Of a stretch of 64,000 bases of DNA, positions 62,332 through 64,000 are shown piece after piece. The stretch lies in the NCBI GenBank assembly GCA_000499405.2, contig HG738140.1:6742158-6806157 (forward strand), read 5' to 3'. Within the stretch, counting starts at the first letter, position 1; every line of letters begins with the position of its first letter. The position numbers and the translations under genes are program-made. This DNA is from Onchocerca volvulus (taxonomy: Eukaryota; Nematoda; Chromadorea; Rhabditida; Onchocercidae). Under the pieces are notes generated by a model. It was not told the origin of the DNA. It saw only the letters and a program-made list of their open reading frames with translations, and did not search any database.

Positions 62332-62381
62332 TTTAAAAAAAAAAAAACATTCTAATACTTATATCATTTGTATCAGAAATG

Positions 62382-62387
62382 AATAAA
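62382..62387 (+). terminator. Likely SCPx polyadenylation signal
   Basis: The first canonical AATAAA after the stop lies 51 nt downstream; others follow near 62416 and 62556. Nematode 3' UTRs are often this short, but no transcript evidence is available. Confidence 0.45.
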
Positions 62388-64000
62388 TCAATTGGTAGTA
62401 ATTTGTTTAAAATTGAATAAATTAATTGATAATATTTTTGTTTATAACGTTTGATATAATTATCAGACAGGATCATTTCACTTATATATCTTCATAGCAT
62501 TAGAATTAAAGCATAATCTTTTAAATTCATTACTGTATTGTCTTGTACTGTTTAAAATAAAATTCAAAAGTTTCGATGGCTTTTTTGTAAAATGATAAAT
62601 GAAAGCATCTTATATGGAAATTTTCAAATGTTGTCACGCCACATATCGTATTAATTAATAAAACGGAAATTTGCTTTATGTGCAATAATATTATAAATAA
62701 TTCATGTAAAAAGAAATTACAAGTGAAAATATAAATATTATAAATGCAAAAATTGAATAATTAATTAACGAAATGCAAATTACAAATTTATAAAATAAAA
62801 TAATTATAATTATAGTATATGCCAAAAATAAAATATCATTATTTACATCCAGAAGCAATGATTTTTGATCATTGTTAAACTGCTATACTATCTAAAATTA
62901 AAAAAAAATATATATATCAAAATTATATTACTGAAAAAAAAAAAAAAAAAGCACACAAAAATTAAATTTCTCACAAGTAGCCAATAAAATGGGAAAGATA
63001 TTATTCGATTCATTAAGGGAAATAAATTTGAATTTGTTTACTAAGATTATCAAATCAATAATTAGTGCAACAATAGTATGCATCGAAGAAATGAGAAGTG
63101 TTAGATGAAAAAGTCATCAATTGTGGTTGGTGCAGAGAAATAGTTATGACAACGATTTTATTGATTGGAAAATTTATTTCTTCGTGAACGTTATCGGGAT
63201 ATTTGGAGAATATCACGGGTAGAATCGATTACTGGATTGCTGTTGAATTTGATTGAGATTTTAATTTAATAGTGATTTGATGGAAAAAAAGGTGGATAGT
63301 ATTGAATTGAATCATTTTGGTTCTTCTACAATTTTATACATTAATTTGTAAAAAAAATTATTTGTCGGAATAGCCGAAATATCTTTCTAAAATATAAATA
63401 TGCAAAAATAATCAAAGTATTTTCGTATTCCAGAAATATCTCGGTTTAACCGAACTTTTGATCTCGTATCTTCCGAACTTGGAGTTCATCTGGAGAATTG
63501 ATCCGATTCAATCTATTACTATCATCTATACTTCATCAAATATTTATTGAATTACGGATTTCAGTCAATTTCTAGCAAATTTCTTCACTAGTAACAACGA
63601 AAAAACAATCTGCGATCGACTCGTGATATTTTTGTAATAATTATTTTGAAAAAAAAAATAATTTTTTAAAACAAAGAATGAATCTTCCGTCAATCAATAA
63701 ATATACAAAGAGTAATTACAAAGAATTTTCAAAAACTGGCGAATTCTATGTTCTGTAAAACCGCATCACAATTCTATTTGCTTGATTAACAATTTTTTTC
63801 TTCTTATAAAGATGCATTAAAAAATTTTTTAATGCTACTTTTTTTGCAAATTCTTGGACCAAAGCAGTAAAACTTTTATAATAGTATTCCAATTTAAGTA
63901 ATGTTTTATTTCATTTTAAGTAATTTTTTTAAGTAATTTTTTTTTTTTTTTGAAGTAATGATACTTCAAAAAAACTTAAAAGATCTGATGTATACATTTT
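62388..64000. other. Downstream flank of SCPx to window end
   Basis: About 1.6 kb of AT-rich sequence. A slightly GC-richer stretch at 63420-63530 includes TCGGTTTAACCGA (6-bp arms) and several GAACTT/TTCATC words. No coding potential is seen. Confidence 0.5.

Noticed and set aside
1..64000. tRNA, rRNA, spliced-leader RNA genes and CRISPR arrays
   Set aside because: I scanned by eye for B-box-like GGTTCGAATCC on both strands, the SL1 leader and regular repeat-spacer arrays, and saw none. A covariance-model search would be decisive.

Overview
The window is AT-rich nuclear DNA of a nematode, most probably a filarial worm (Onchocercidae). Three things point there. The genes are split by many short introns with nematode-type TTTTCAG acceptors. 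Two genes have trans-splice-like acceptors a few bases upstream of the ATG. An isolated scrap of an alpha-proteobacterial (Wolbachia-type) cytochrome b gene sits between host genes, as is common in filarial genomes. The species cannot be named from the sequence alone.

Five multi-exon protein genes can be reconstructed by splicing. From left to right they are: (1) the 5' part of gcs-1, glutamate-cysteine ligase catalytic subunit (minus strand, 300-3317, running off the left edge); (2) zyg-11, substrate receptor of a CUL-2 ubiquitin ligase (plus, 7229-13180); (3) a TBX20/MAB-9-type T-box transcription factor (minus, 17373-25088) with a 4.8 kb first intron; (4) an NKAIN-family membrane protein with an unusually long tail (minus, 40652-45749); (5) sterol carrier protein X, a peroxisomal thiolase fused to an SCP2 domain (plus, 55949-62331). 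gcs-1 and zyg-11 diverge from a 3.9 kb spacer that holds the Wolbachia fragment. zyg-11 and the T-box gene converge. NKAIN and SCPx diverge from a 10 kb spacer. These are unrelated housekeeping and developmental genes, and nothing suggests an operon.

The spacers are long: 15.5 kb between the T-box and NKAIN genes and 10.2 kb between NKAIN and SCPx. They are mostly A/T-rich sequence with homopolymer runs. Within them I see a degenerate repeat-rich element with inverted copies (about 46.75-48.06 kb), nested tandem duplications (52.99-53.95 kb), a duplicated block upstream of the T-box gene, several GC-richer islands and two possible small genes.

The points most worth a second look are the intact-frame Wolbachia cytochrome b fragment, three GC-AG introns among about 51 in only five genes (each supported by protein alignment), a pre-miRNA-sized hairpin in the T-box intron, the SCPx fusion (separated in C. 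elegans), and a possible small tail-anchored protein in the gene desert. I found no clearly new multi-gene system. Exon coordinates were derived by hand from splice signals and remembered family conservation, with no search tool run.
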